Notes: generated by a model not told the origin, from the sequence alone. 24,845 nt of DNA from Candidatus Aerophobetes bacterium Ae_b3b (GCA_005223085.1 NJBP01000030.1:1-24845); one strand, 5' to 3'; counted from the stretch's first letter, positions 8,658-16,460 are shown. Numbers and translations: made by a program.

Positions 8658-8733
8658 TGGTTCACCTCTCATTTTTTAGATACAGGCTAGGCTGCTGCTA
8701 GCTTGCGTCACTAAATTAGGCCAGTTAGAGCTC

Positions 8734-9699
8734 TTAGTCTCCTGATTCTCCTAAAACAAATCCTTTCTTAATCTGATATCCCTTTATAAAATCATACCCG
8801 GAGATAGGATTTCGATTGGGCAGTTGAACTTCTTTAACTAAAAGGGAAGCATCTCCTCCTTTTACCAGGAAACCTTCCGGCTTGCGTATCTGGATAATCT
8901 GGCCCGCCAACGCATCTTTCTCAAGGTTTGAATTTTCCTTTACCAATTCTGTGCGCCAGATTTTAATCCTCACTCTTTTTCCCCTTAGTCGAACAAAAGT
9001 TGAAGCACCCGGGTAAGAATTCAGCCCCCTTACCAGGTTATGGATAGTTAAGGCCGGTTTTGACCAATCGATCAGACTATCGGCCTTTTCTATCTTGGGA
9101 GCGTAGGTTGCTTCAGCCTCGTTCTGGGATTTATACTGGATCTGTCCTCTCTTTATGAGCTCTATTGCCTCACCCAGGAGCTCGGCTCCTAGACGCGAAA
9201 GTCTTCTTTCCAAATCCGCTGCGGTTTCAAGATCATTAATAGGAACCTTTTTCTGAAGAATTATTCCTCCCTTGTCTAGTTCCTTTTCCACTTTCTGGAC
9301 AGTCACCCCGGTTTCTCGTTCACCGTTAATTATAGCCCAGGGAATAGGACCAGGACCCCTATAACGGGGCAAAAGGGAAGGGTGAAGATTAATGCTAACT
9401 AATCCAGGAATCGATAGAAAATTGGGCCCCAGGAGCTGGCCAAACGCTACCACTACCACCAGCTCCGGCTTTAGCCTCTTCATCTGACTAATAAAAAAAT
9501 CCCGGTTTACATCCTCAGGCTGATAAAGAGGAATCCTTCTCTCCTCGGCAAATCTTTTCACCGCAGGAGCGACAGACCTTTTTCCCCTCCCTGAAGGACG
9601 ATCGGGCTGAGTAATGACCCCAACAATTTCTTCTCGCTCATTCAAACTCTCAAGGGAGGGACAGGCAAACTCGGGAGTTCCTAGGAAAAGAATGCGCAC
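8734..9699 (-). CDS. fmt: Methionyl-tRNA formyltransferase
   Basis: Formylates initiator Met-tRNA from 10-formyl-THF. The N-terminal Rossmann domain starts 'VRILFLGTPEFACPSLE'; the loop 'GRGKRSVAPAVKRFA' and the active-site block 'SINLHPSLLPRYRGPGPIPW' (Asn, His and the SLLPxYRG motif) are clear, followed by 'KELDKGGIIL' with the catalytic Asp. The C-terminal OB-like tRNA-binding domain includes 'YAPKIEKADSLIDWSKPA' and 'LNSYPGA'. Starting at GTG 9699, with GAGG five bases upstream, gives 321 residues, the usual size. An upstream frame extension to 9768 lacks conservation. It precedes the AMMECR1 gene and follows rpsU. Confidence 0.97.
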   Translation of the reverse strand: MRILFLGTPEFACPSLESLNEREEIVGVITQPDRPSGRGKRSVAPAVKRFAEERRIPLYQPEDVNRDFFISQMKRLKPELVVVVAFGQLLGPNFLSIPGLVSINLHPSLLPRYRGPGPIPWAIINGERETGVTVQKVEKELDKGGIILQKKVPINDLETAADLERRLSRLGAELLGEAIELIKRGQIQYKSQNEAEATYAPKIEKADSLIDWSKPALTIHNLVRGLNSYPGASTFVRLRGKRVRIKIWRTELVKENSNLEKDALAGQIIQIRKPEGFLVKGGDASLLVKEVQLPNRNPISGYDFIKGYQIKKGFVLGESGD

Positions 9700-9772
9700 C
9701 CTTACCTCACAATAATAAAAATCCCCGCCCTTCTGGATGACAAGGAAAGCTTTGAGTCGAAATCCCAAGGGG

Positions 9773-9838
9773 GTATCCTCTCAGATACATTATGCTTCTC
9801 AATTATGATGAGACTGCACGCCATATCTGAAGTCAGAT
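9773..9838. repeat. Two small inverted repeats between rpsU and fmt
   Basis: GTATC (9773-9777) pairs with GATAC (9784-9788), and ATCTGA (9825-9830) with TCAGAT (9833-9838). The motif ATCTGA recurs near both hairpins. They lie in the 193-bp gap before fmt, so a 5' leader structure or a weak terminator for rpsU is possible. No known riboswitch was recognised. Confidence 0.35.
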
Positions 9839-9892
9839 TCCCGTATCAGATGTGTTGGCTCAAAGTTCCTTCAGTCACCGCTAGGGCAGGGA

Positions 9893-10108
9893 TTAATATG
9901 CTCCTATCTTTTTTGTCTGAAACTTCAGCTCTCTTCTTCTTTGTCTTCGAATGGCCTTAAGTCTCTTTTTTCGCTTTCTCTCGCCTGGTTTTTCATATTC
10001 TCGATGTCTCTTAATCTCCGAGGTCAAGCCCGATTGCTGACATCGTACTTTAAAACGCTTTAAAGCTTGCGAAAAAGAATCATAGTCACCTACCTTTATT
10101 GTAACCAA
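9893..10108 (-). CDS. rpsU: 30S ribosomal protein bS21
   Basis: Small basic 30S protein that aids mRNA/16S base pairing. The product reads 'VTIKVGDYDSFSQALKRF' followed by 'QQSGLTSEIKRHREYEKP' and a very basic tail 'RKKRLKAIRRQRRRELK', the classic S21 layout. Starting at TTG 10108 gives 71 residues, the normal size; AAGGAGG lies ten bases upstream. The frame continues upstream into pnp (to 10258), but that part is non-homologous and is excluded. It follows pnp on the same strand with a 91-bp gap. Confidence 0.93.
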   Translation of the reverse strand: MVTIKVGDYDSFSQALKRFKVRCQQSGLTSEIKRHREYEKPGERKRKKRLKAIRRQRRRELKFQTKKIGAY

Positions 10109-10199
10109 CCTCTGTGCACCTCCTTCGCCATTTTCCAAATATAATACATTTTTAAAACAAGTCGGGTCAAGAAATTGGAAGGAAGGATCCTGACTCCCG

Positions 10200-12302
10200 T
10201 TAAGATGTCCCCTCCTGTATCCCCTTTTTACTAAGATTGAGTCTTCCCATCTCATCAATACCGATAAGCTTTACCGAGATTTTATCGCCCACCTTCACCA
10301 CATCAGAAACATTCTTTACGAATTTATCGCTAAGTTGCGAGATATGCACCAGACCTTCTTTTCGCGGCATGATTTCCACAAAGGCGCCAAAATCAGTTAC
10401 CCTCTTTACCGTACCTAGGTAAACCTCTCCCACCTTGGGTTCCCTGATCAAGTCTTTGATCATCATCAAAGCCCTATTTACTCCATCTTCATCCGGCGAG
10501 CTTATGGTTACTTTTCCTTCCAGATCATCGATATCGATCTCCGCGCCGGTCTCCTTGATAATCCCTTTGATAATCTTTCCCCCTGGGCCAATAATATCGC
10601 CAATCTTATCCAGGGGAATGCTAAGGGTGACAATTCTAGGGGCGTAGTCAGAGAGTTCTGATCGAGGTTTATCTATTATCTTCTCCATTTCTTTCAAAAT
10701 CAAACCCCGGGCAACTTTTGCCTTATCCAGAGCTTCTTCCATAATCTTTAGGCTAACCCCTGAGACCTTGATGTCTAGCTGGAGAGCAGTGATAGCCCCC
10801 TCGGTTCCGGCTACTTTGAAGTCCATATCTCCAAAATGATCTTCCAGACCCTGAATATCGGTTAAGATAACAACCTTGTCACCTTCCTTGATCAGACCCA
10901 TCCCCACACCGGCTATCGGGTCGGAGACGGGAACTCCGGCATCCATTAGAGAAAGACTCCCCCCGCAAACGGAAGCCATCGAAGAGGAGCCATTTGATTC
11001 AAGAATGTCAGAGACCAGCCTTATGGTATAGGGAAAAGATTTTTCATCGGGAAGAACCGGTAGAAGAGCCCTTTCGGCCAGAAGACCATGTCCGACCTCT
11101 CTTCTTCCCGGACCTCTCAAAAATCGTGTCTCTCCCGTAGAAAATGGGAGAAAATTGTAATGAAACATAAATGTTTTGGAGATTTCGCCCTTGTGCAGTC
11201 CATCGATTATCTGCTCATCAGAAGCGGTGCCCAAGGTTGCCGCCACCAGAGATTGGGTATCTCCTCGGGTAAAAAGTCCCGATCCGTGGACACGGGGAAG
11301 TATCCCTACCTCACAGCTAATGGGTCTCACTTCATCAATTCCCCGAAGATCCCATCTTTTCCCCTCCTCAATGATAAGCTCCCGGATCTTTTTTTTCTTT
11401 AGCTCCCCGAGTATATCTAGAAAATCTTTCTCTTTTTCCGGGTAGTCAGACAAGAACTTGTCCAAAACTTCCTCTTTCACTTTCTCAAAGTAACTATCTT
11501 TTTGGTCTTTGGTCCAATCAGATCCTATAGCTTTGATCTTGTCTTCAGCAAAATCGGTTACTTTCCTTCTGATCTCCTCTTCAATTTGATAAAGAGGGAA
11601 CTCCTTTTTCTCTTTTTTTGCCTGGCTGATGAATTCTTCCTCTATCTCAATTATTCTCTTAATAAAGGAGTGGGCCACCTGCAAAGCCTCGAGAACGACT
11701 TCTTCGGATACCCGGTCAGCATCCCCCTCCACCATGATTAGTCCTTCCTTGTTTCCTACTACCACCAGGTTCAACTCACTTTCTTTGAGCTGGTCATCCC
11801 GAGGATTAATCACCAATTGCCCTTTTATTCTGCCCACTCTTACTCCCCCGATAGTTTGAACGCAGGGAAAGCCAGCCACGGAGAGGGCCAGAGAGGCTCC
11901 AATCACACTGAGAATCGCAGGTTGGTTGGACTCACTGGCCGAGAGAACGGAGGCAATCACTTGAACTTCATTTCTGAATCCCTGGGGGAAAAAAGGACGA
12001 ATAGACCTATCTATCAACCGACATGAAAGTATCTCCTCATCAGAAGGTCTTCCTTCTCGTTTGAAAAAGCCCCCGGGAATCTTTCCCACCGCATAGGCTT
12101 TCTCCCGATAATCTACAATCAAAGGAGCAAATCCCATGTCTTCCTGAACCGTGGGAGAGATCACCACCGTAACTAAAACTATAGTATCTTCATATTGAAC
12201 CAGGACTGCGCCGCCACTTTTCTTGGCTACCCTACCAGTCTCCAAAATTAAGAGTCTTTCCTCGAGCTTCTTTTCTATTCTAGTGATGTTATTTTTTTCC
12301 AT
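10200..12302 (-). CDS. pnp: Polyribonucleotide nucleotidyltransferase (PNPase)
   Basis: Phosphorolytic 3'-to-5' exoribonuclease of the RNA degradosome. 700 residues with the complete architecture. The first RNase PH domain (about 12-145) has 'VDYREKAYAVGKIPGGFFKREGRP' split over its conserved blocks. An all-helical linker follows. The second RNase PH domain (about 320-540) has 'STGETRFLRGPGRREVGHG', 'CGGSLSLMDAGVP' and 'GDMDFKVAGTEGAITALQ', holding the catalytic Asp residues. Then a KH domain ('IIGPGGKIIKGIIKETGA') and an S1 domain ('GTVKRVTDFGAFVEIMPRKE'). The start is ATG at 12302, three bases after the rpsO stop with AAGG upstream. The rpsO-pnp pairing is classical and typically subject to feedback on the leader. 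Confidence 0.98.
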   Translation of the reverse strand: MEKNNITRIEKKLEERLLILETGRVAKKSGGAVLVQYEDTIVLVTVVISPTVQEDMGFAPLIVDYREKAYAVGKIPGGFFKREGRPSDEEILSCRLIDRSIRPFFPQGFRNEVQVIASVLSASESNQPAILSVIGASLALSVAGFPCVQTIGGVRVGRIKGQLVINPRDDQLKESELNLVVVGNKEGLIMVEGDADRVSEEVVLEALQVAHSFIKRIIEIEEEFISQAKKEKKEFPLYQIEEEIRRKVTDFAEDKIKAIGSDWTKDQKDSYFEKVKEEVLDKFLSDYPEKEKDFLDILGELKKKKIRELIIEEGKRWDLRGIDEVRPISCEVGILPRVHGSGLFTRGDTQSLVAATLGTASDEQIIDGLHKGEISKTFMFHYNFLPFSTGETRFLRGPGRREVGHGLLAERALLPVLPDEKSFPYTIRLVSDILESNGSSSMASVCGGSLSLMDAGVPVSDPIAGVGMGLIKEGDKVVILTDIQGLEDHFGDMDFKVAGTEGAITALQLDIKVSGVSLKIMEEALDKAKVARGLILKEMEKIIDKPRSELSDYAPRIVTLSIPLDKIGDIIGPGGKIIKGIIKETGAEIDIDDLEGKVTISSPDEDGVNRALMMIKDLIREPKVGEVYLGTVKRVTDFGAFVEIMPRKEGLVHISQLSDKFVKNVSDVVKVGDKISVKLIGIDEMGRLNLSKKGIQEGTS

Positions 12303-12305
12303 TGG

Positions 12306-12575
12306 TTACCTTCTTAATCCTAGTTTTTTTATCAAATCCTGGTATCTCTTAAGATCCTCACTCTTTAAATAATCGAGAAGCTTTCGTCGTCGCATCACCA
12401 ACTGAACCAGTCCCCTCTTGGAACTTTGATCTTTTTTATGTTTAGCCAGATGCTCAGTCAAATCACTGATCCTCTCACTAAGCACCGCTACCTGAACCTC
12501 AGGTGAACCAGTGTCATTAGGGTTATTGCCGAACTTCTCTCTTAACCCGCCCTTTTTTTCCTTACTTATGCTCAT
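12306..12575 (-). CDS. rpsO: 30S ribosomal protein uS15
   Basis: Primary 16S rRNA-binding protein of the 30S platform. The 89-residue product has the conserved '[16 protein letters not shown]', '[15 protein letters not shown]' and '[14 protein letters not shown]' blocks. The ATG at 12575 follows GGGGAG with four A residues between. A sigma-70 promoter lies 40-70 bases upstream, giving a short leader of the kind in which S15 autoregulates in other bacteria; I did not see a specific pseudoknot. First gene of rpsO-pnp-rpsU. Confidence 0.98.
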   Translation of the reverse strand: MSISKEKKGGLREKFGNNPNDTGSPEVQVAVLSERISDLTEHLAKHKKDQSSKRGLVQLVMRRRKLLDYLKSEDLKRYQDLIKKLGLRR

Positions 12576-12615
12576 TTTTCTCCCCTAGGTAAAGCATCTT
12601 TTCAATCTACAATGT

Positions 12616-12644
12616 ATACTAGCATATTTTAAAATAGATGTAAA
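12616..12644 (-). promoter_or_regulatory. Sigma-70-type promoter for rpsO-pnp
   Basis: On the minus strand TTTACA (12639-12644), a 17-base spacer and TAGTAT (12616-12621), with TGC immediately before the -10, which is an extended -10 element. It lies in the short AT-rich gap between the GspJ-like stop and rpsO. Confidence 0.65.
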
Positions 12645-12660
12645 GGGCAGGCTAAATCAC

Positions 12661-13257
12661 TCATCCTCTCAGGGGAAGATAAACTACGGTGGAAAGAATT
12701 AAAGGAGGCTCATGAGCCTTTTCATCCTGAGTGCTAATAGTTATCTTTACCGCTTCGGGGAGACTATCATCAGCATTATCCGGCGTTCCCCTTGTTGAAT
12801 CCCAGAATCCTTGCCATTGATCCTGATCCCAGTATGAAAAGGTCAAATTCAAGACCCGCTCGCCAATCATAGCCGTAGCTCCACCGGAAAAGGAATCCAG
12901 GTGAGTTCCTATTCTCCTCCGGAGTCTTTCTTGGGATAAACTGTATTCAATCTTCCGAAGATCATATTCCCCCGTGGTGTTAGGTGTGTTAGAGGCAGAA
13001 ACGAAGGTCAGCAAAGATTCATTGCCCTTGAATATGAGGTGAGGATCGCCCCGGCTGATAAAAGAAGCCTTTATTTCCCGACTCATTAAGTCTAAAATTA
13101 TCCGGGCATTTTGATACATCCTGGTGCGGGATTCTCCTTTCTGCCAAGCAGAGGAACTTCCCAAGAAGACCCGATAAAGAGCTCCCATCAAGATCACCAC
13201 AATGGCGCAGCTCACTATGATCTCAACCAGGGTGAAACCCCCTTCTTTTTCACTCAT
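12661..13257 (-). CDS. Prepilin-type protein, GspJ/PulJ-like minor pseudopilin
   Basis: The N-terminus 'MSEKEGGFTLVEIIVSCAIVVILMGALY' (split here into a short leader ending in Gly, then Phe+1 and Glu+5, then a hydrophobic helix) is the type III signal cleaved by prepilin peptidase. The remaining ~170 residues contain 'RIILDLMSREIKASFIS' and a beta-rich C-terminal part, as in GspJ-like pilins; length 198 is right for GspJ. An upstream ATG at 13269 adds four residues; neither has a clear ribosome site. Last gene in a four-gene pseudopilin run on the minus strand. Exact assignment to J is from order and length. Confidence 0.78.
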   Translation of the reverse strand: MSEKEGGFTLVEIIVSCAIVVILMGALYRVFLGSSSAWQKGESRTRMYQNARIILDLMSREIKASFISRGDPHLIFKGNESLLTFVSASNTPNTTGEYDLRKIEYSLSQERLRRRIGTHLDSFSGGATAMIGERVLNLTFSYWDQDQWQGFWDSTRGTPDNADDSLPEAVKITISTQDEKAHEPPLILSTVVYLPLRG

Positions 13258-13318
13258 TAGCTTTATCATAACTTATAAATTTTAGAGGGACCCCTCCTGG
13301 GGGCTTTTCCTCCCCTTT

Positions 13319-13759
13319 CTAATTGTACCTGGCTAAATAAGTAACTAGCTCTAAATACTGCCGAGGATTATTTCTATCTTCAGCCCCGGCTTTCCCATAT
13401 AAGACCCTCACCCTTACCTTCCGAAGATTGGGAGTTTCAGTATCCCACCACCCCACCTCGTAGCCATATCCCTGGTATTCTTCGAACTTCCCTTCCCCTA
13501 TCCCCTGACCGTTAGTATCCTCAGGAAGGGCCTCACTTAAATCATCATATCCTCTTCTTTTTATCTCCTCCATCAGTGTTTGCCCTAAAAGAGAAGCAGT
13601 TGAATACCTCTCTACTTTCTGCTCTATTTCAAGACCCAGAGGAAAAACTCTCACTATCATCAAAAGACCACCGGAAAGAATGGCCGTAGCCAGGATAACC
13701 TCAACCAGAGCAAAACCCATCCCAGCTAAATATGTCTGTTTCTTAAAACCCTTCTTCAA
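13319..13759 (-). CDS. Prepilin-type protein, GspI/PilV-like minor pseudopilin
   Basis: 146 residues. The leader 'MKKGFKKQTYLAGMG' precedes Phe+1 with 'FALVEVILATAIL' (Glu+5), followed by one hydrophobic helix and a soluble domain with 'TASLLGQTLMEEIKRRGYDD', a GspI-like helix. The start is TTG at 13759, overlapping the GspH stop as TTGA, so translation is probably coupled; no strong Shine-Dalgarno is visible. It belongs with the flanking H- and J-like genes in a pseudopilus tip complex of a type II secretion or type IV pilus-like machine. The ATPase, platform protein and secretin are not in this window. Confidence 0.78.
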   Translation of the reverse strand: MKKGFKKQTYLAGMGFALVEVILATAILSGGLLMIVRVFPLGLEIEQKVERYSTASLLGQTLMEEIKRRGYDDLSEALPEDTNGQGIGEGKFEEYQGYGYEVGWWDTETPNLRKVRVRVLYGKAGAEDRNNPRQYLELVTYLARYN

Positions 13760-14259
13760 TGTTTTTTCGGGTAAACCCTGATATAACCAGTAGTAGAGCT
13801 AATGGTAATGGTGTACCACCTTCCACTACCATTGTTCTTAAGATAGATAGAGCCAGTCTCAGCCGTTCCTTGAGGATAGAAAGAAAGACTGTCATCATCA
13901 GGATCATCAAATTCCACAATTCCATCCTCCTCCTCCCTTTTCCAAAGATCAGGATCAGCAAAGGCTACATTCTCTAAAAGTGAATGTTTTCCTTCTATCA
14001 CCATCTTCTCTTCGTCTTCAATCCAATATTTTCTTCGAGCCGGATCAAAGACAACCCTGTATTCTCTTCTTTTAGTTATGGAGAGCCGACGTGCCCATCT
14101 TAGAGTAGAAGCTATATCCTCGGCTGAGTTTTTCAGACGGCTCCGGGAGAGGAAACTACCCACAGACAAAATACCCAAAAAGACCACCACGCTCACTACA
14201 CCCAGTACCACAATCAGCTCTATCAAAGTGAATCCAGATGTAGATTTTCGAGGTATCAT
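13756..14259 (-). CDS. gspH: GspH/FimT-family pseudopilin
   Basis: 167 residues with leader 'MIPRKSTSG' and 'FTLIELIVVLGVVSVVVFLG', the canonical prepilin cleavage site and membrane helix. The middle reads 'AEDIASTLRWARRLSITKRREYRVVFD', which is the GspH/FimT helix plus first strands, and the C-terminus ends 'TGYIRVYPKK', typical of FimT-type proteins. It lies 9 bp after the GspG-like gene and overlaps the GspI-like gene by four bases. Predicted minor subunit of the pseudopilus, inserted in the inner membrane before assembly. Confidence 0.85.
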   Translation of the reverse strand: MIPRKSTSGFTLIELIVVLGVVSVVVFLGILSVGSFLSRSRLKNSAEDIASTLRWARRLSITKRREYRVVFDPARRKYWIEDEEKMVIEGKHSLLENVAFADPDLWKREEEDGIVEFDDPDDDSLSFYPQGTAETGSIYLKNNGSGRWYTITISSTTGYIRVYPKKH

Positions 14260-14268
14260 CCCTCTTAA

Positions 14269-14931
14269 CTACCAGTTATTAATATCATCCTCTAAATACC
14301 CATCAGATGAACCTGGACCATTGGCATTCAGCTCATCTATAACTCCATCCCCATCATCGTCTATCTCATTCTGGCAATAATCACCATCCTCAAACTCATC
14401 ACCGTCAACGCCACTGCTCCCGGTCTTTCCATCAGATCCCTTAGAATAGATATCGTAGCTACTTTTGTTATGAAAGGGAGGGGAGGTAAAAGGAATTCCA
14501 TCAAGATCAGCCGCATAGAAATAGATATGAACCCGGTCATTTCTCCCTTTATGCCAGGGATCGAGTAGCTCACCAGCCTCATTCACCTCACTTTTTTTGA
14601 ACTCCAGGTAAGGCCCGGTCCATTCCGGATCCTCCCAGATAGGGTCCTCAGGGGCAGGCGAGAGAGCTTCTCTTAGAGAAGCAGAACCCCTCTCATCAGG
14701 GGGATAATGTCCGGTGTCAATTTTATACATGCTTATGGCTGTCTCTAACTGAGCCATGAAAGACTTTGCGGCGGCTCTTTTTGCTCTTCCGGTAGCCTGA
14801 AGGAAGTTGATGGTGGCAACCGCCGATAAAATTGCAATAACTGCCACCACGATCAAAAGCTCCAATAAGGTAAAACCAGTCTCTTTTCTTAGCCTGCTCG
14901 CGACTTTATCCTGTCTTATCTTCCTCCTCAT
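14269..14931 (-). CDS. gspG: GspG-like major pseudopilin with Asp-rich C-terminus
   Basis: About 220 residues. After a basic leader ('MRRKIRQDKVASRLRKETG') comes 'FTLLELLIVVAVIAILSAVA', the prepilin signal, then 'KSFMAQLETAISMYKIDTGHYP', the GspG helix and its typical Tyr-Pro end. 'GPYLEF...DPWHKGRN' and 'YDIYSKGSDGK' match the GspG beta/calcium-binding region. Unusually, the C-terminus adds an EF-hand-like stretch, 'NEIDDDGDGVIDEL', and further acidic residues, probably an extra calcium site. The start is taken at ATG 14931, which gives a sensible leader; the frame runs up to 15033 but that extension has no leader character. First gene of the pseudopilin run. Confidence 0.82.
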   Translation of the reverse strand: MRRKIRQDKVASRLRKETGFTLLELLIVVAVIAILSAVATINFLQATGRAKRAAAKSFMAQLETAISMYKIDTGHYPPDERGSASLREALSPAPEDPIWEDPEWTGPYLEFKKSEVNEAGELLDPWHKGRNDRVHIYFYAADLDGIPFTSPPFHNKSSYDIYSKGSDGKTGSSGVDGDEFEDGDYCQNEIDDDGDGVIDELNANGPGSSDGYLEDDINNW

Positions 14932-14983
14932 CTTTCCATATAACAAGCGGTATTTCTTCCTCCCAGCTCTTTTATTGTATTGC

Positions 14984-15012
14984 ACCTTAATACATTCACT
15001 TAAGAAAGTCAA
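14984..15012 (-). promoter_or_regulatory. Possible promoter for the pseudopilin genes
   Basis: On the minus strand TTGACT (15007-15012), 17-base spacer, TAAGGT (14984-14989). The -35 is good, the -10 weak; TACAAT at 14974-14979 is a better -10 but lacks a matching -35. It lies between the TnpB element and the GspG-like gene. Confidence 0.3.
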
Positions 15013-15057
15013 CCCCAAAATCAGTCTTGACATATCACACTTGGGAATATAATTAGA

Positions 15058-15200
15058 ACAGTTATACCTCAGGAACGGTGACTACTCCCCTCCCTAACGG
15101 AAGGGGCTTCTTGGGACAAGTCCCAGGCTCTGTAGCCCCAGAGCCAAAATATTTCTGGAGGCATTAATATCTCTATGCAGACGAATACCACAAACGGGAC
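15058..15200 (-). ncRNA. Predicted TnpB guide RNA (omega/reRNA), 3' part
   Basis: Three hairpins lie back to back at the 3' end of tnpB: GGCTCTG/CAGAGCC (15126-15145, 7 bp), TGGGA/TCCCA (15112-15125) and CCCCTTCC/GGGAGGGG with a GTTA loop (15087-15106, 8 bp with one G-U pair). The last is followed on the minus strand by AGTAGTCAC (15078-15086), which resembles IS200/IS605 right ends. In this family the guide RNA overlaps the tnpB 3' end and its guide is the flanking DNA just past the right end, here about 15058-15077. The 5' limit given is arbitrary. Confidence 0.5.
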
Positions 15201-16212
15201 ATCTATGCCAACGAGTGGACAGTTTCTTTTTGACTACTGTCCCACATTGGCTACAGATTTGACTTGTGTCTCGTGGGTCAATTGCTATGAACCTACGGCC
15301 AGCCTCTTCCGCTTTACTCGCAAGTGCTTGGGCAAATTGATTCCACGCTGCATCTACGATAGATTTTGCTAGGAAGTGATTTCTCATCATCCCCCTAATG
15401 CTCAATTTCTCAATGCAAATAATACCAAAACGATTAACAATCTTCCGAGACTCTTGATGGATAAAATTATGACGCTTATTAGAAATTCTTTCGTGAGTAC
15501 GGACAATTACCTTTTTAGCCTTCTGTCTTTCAGGAGCACCTTCAGACTGTTTAGACAGTTTTCTTTGGGCTTTAGCAAGCGCTTTCTCATCAGTCTTAAA
15601 AAAACGGGGATTAACGATTTTTTCTTTAGTGGAAAGAGTAGCAAAATTCTCAAGTCCAACATCAATTCCAACGGCTTTATTGCTTTTCCGCAAGGGTTTC
15701 GGTTCATATTCAACAGATATGCAAGCATACCATTTGCCAGCTTGTCTTCTGATAGTGCAGGTTTTAGGAATACCGATAATAGGACGGTGAAGTTTAATCT
15801 TAATAGAACCTATTTTGGAAAGAAAAAGATGGTTATCATCAATCTTCCAGCCAAAGCTTGCTTGTTTATAGGTGAAACTGTCATAGCGGTCAAATCCCTT
15901 AAAACGAGGATAGCCAGGTTTTTGTCCTTGTTTAACTCTACGGAAAAAGTTTTGAAAAGCTTTGTCTATCCTATCAGCAACATTTTGGAGAACTTGAGAA
16001 TAGACTATGTTAAGAGAAGGACGCTTTTTCTTCAAGGCAGGAAGAGAATTGCATTGCTGAAAATAGGTGATGTTTCTTTTGTCTTCTTCCCAAGCATTTT
16101 TACGTTCTTCGAGGAAATGATTATAAAGCCAGCGGCACTCATTGAGCTGTTCTTGAAGAATCCGTTGTTGTTTCTTAGTCGGAAAGAGTCTATATTTAAG
16201 GGTTTTTCTCAT
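15094..16212 (-). CDS. tnpB: RNA-guided nuclease TnpB (IS605 OrfB)
   Basis: 372-residue TnpB, full length. The N-terminal OrfB helix-turn-helix region reads 'MRKTLKYRLFPTKKQQ'. The RuvC nuclease triad is complete: Asp184 in 'VGIDVGLENF', Glu268 in 'IICIEKLSI' and Asp348 in 'LHRDINASRN'. A C4 zinc ribbon (Cys320, Cys323, Cys338, Cys341) is inserted before the last Asp. TnpB proteins are programmable DNA nucleases guided by a transposon-end RNA that help retain the element; they are the ancestors of Cas12. The stop codon falls in the loop of the right-end hairpin. The start is ATG at 16212, with AAGG 12 bases upstream. All residues needed for activity appear present. Confidence 0.95.
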   Translation of the reverse strand: MRKTLKYRLFPTKKQQRILQEQLNECRWLYNHFLEERKNAWEEDKRNITYFQQCNSLPALKKKRPSLNIVYSQVLQNVADRIDKAFQNFFRRVKQGQKPGYPRFKGFDRYDSFTYKQASFGWKIDDNHLFLSKIGSIKIKLHRPIIGIPKTCTIRRQAGKWYACISVEYEPKPLRKSNKAVGIDVGLENFATLSTKEKIVNPRFFKTDEKALAKAQRKLSKQSEGAPERQKAKKVIVRTHERISNKRHNFIHQESRKIVNRFGIICIEKLSIRGMMRNHFLAKSIVDAAWNQFAQALASKAEEAGRRFIAIDPRDTSQICSQCGTVVKKKLSTRWHRCPVCGIRLHRDINASRNILALGLQSLGLVPRSPFR

Positions 16213-16257
16213 ACTTATATTTTACCTTAAAGAAAAAAAAGGTCAAGGGCATTTCAT

Positions 16258-16295
16258 CTCCAATCTTACGGTTGGAGCCTTCTTGCCCAGGAAGG
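16258..16295. repeat. Tandem hairpins at the presumed left end of the TnpB element
   Basis: CTCCAA (16258-16263) pairs with TTGGAG (16272-16277), loop 8 nt; directly next to it CCTTC (16278-16282) pairs with GAAGG (16291-16295), loop 8 nt. IS200/IS605 ends carry such subterminal palindromes recognised by TnpA. Confidence 0.5.
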
Positions 16296-16412
16296 TAAAA
16301 AAAGAAAGGCAGGGTAGATAAATAATTGCTAGCTAAAAGTTCTCTGTTCAAAATACGTCGGGGAATTGGGAAATTGAACAGGTCCAAACAGACCAAAAAA
16401 ACGGGACAAGGT

Positions 16413-16460
16413 AGCCGCAACCTTTAGGTTGCGCTTGTTTGCGCAGGCTCTGAGCCTTGC
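16413..16460. repeat. REP-like cluster of short palindromes
   Basis: CGCAACC-TTTA-GGTTGCG (16416-16433) is a perfect 7-bp hairpin. It is followed by GCGC/GCGC (16431-16434 and 16441-16444) and AGGCT-CTG-AGCCT (16445-16457). The motif style, a GTAGC flank plus an 'aacctttaggtt' core followed by an 'aggct..agcct' hairpin, resembles dispersed extragenic palindromes of other bacteria. Only one copy is in this window. Confidence 0.5.

Larger units (their letters stand above)
15078..16295 (-). mobile_element. IS1341-type (IS200/IS605 family) element with tnpB only
   Basis: Contains one intact tnpB, a right-end hairpin with the stop codon in its loop, and two adjacent hairpins beyond the tnpB start (16258-16295) that may be the left end. 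No tnpA (Y1 transposase) is adjacent, so movement would need a transposase in trans. The right end is placed from the AGTAGTCAC motif; the left limit is uncertain. Confidence 0.55.

Noticed and set aside
10109-10258. N-terminal extension of bS21 into the pnp 3' end
   Set aside because: The extension has no similarity to bS21 and overlaps pnp; TTG at 10108 after AAGGAGG gives the normal 71-residue protein.
15376-16230. Long plus-strand ORF (284 codons) opposite tnpB
   Set aside because: It is the antisense shadow of an intact tnpB with all catalytic motifs; it has no recognisable domain.
15058-16460. CRISPR-like array among the clustered hairpins
   Set aside because: The hairpins differ in sequence and there are no regularly spaced identical repeats; they fit IS200/IS605 ends and a REP-like element.
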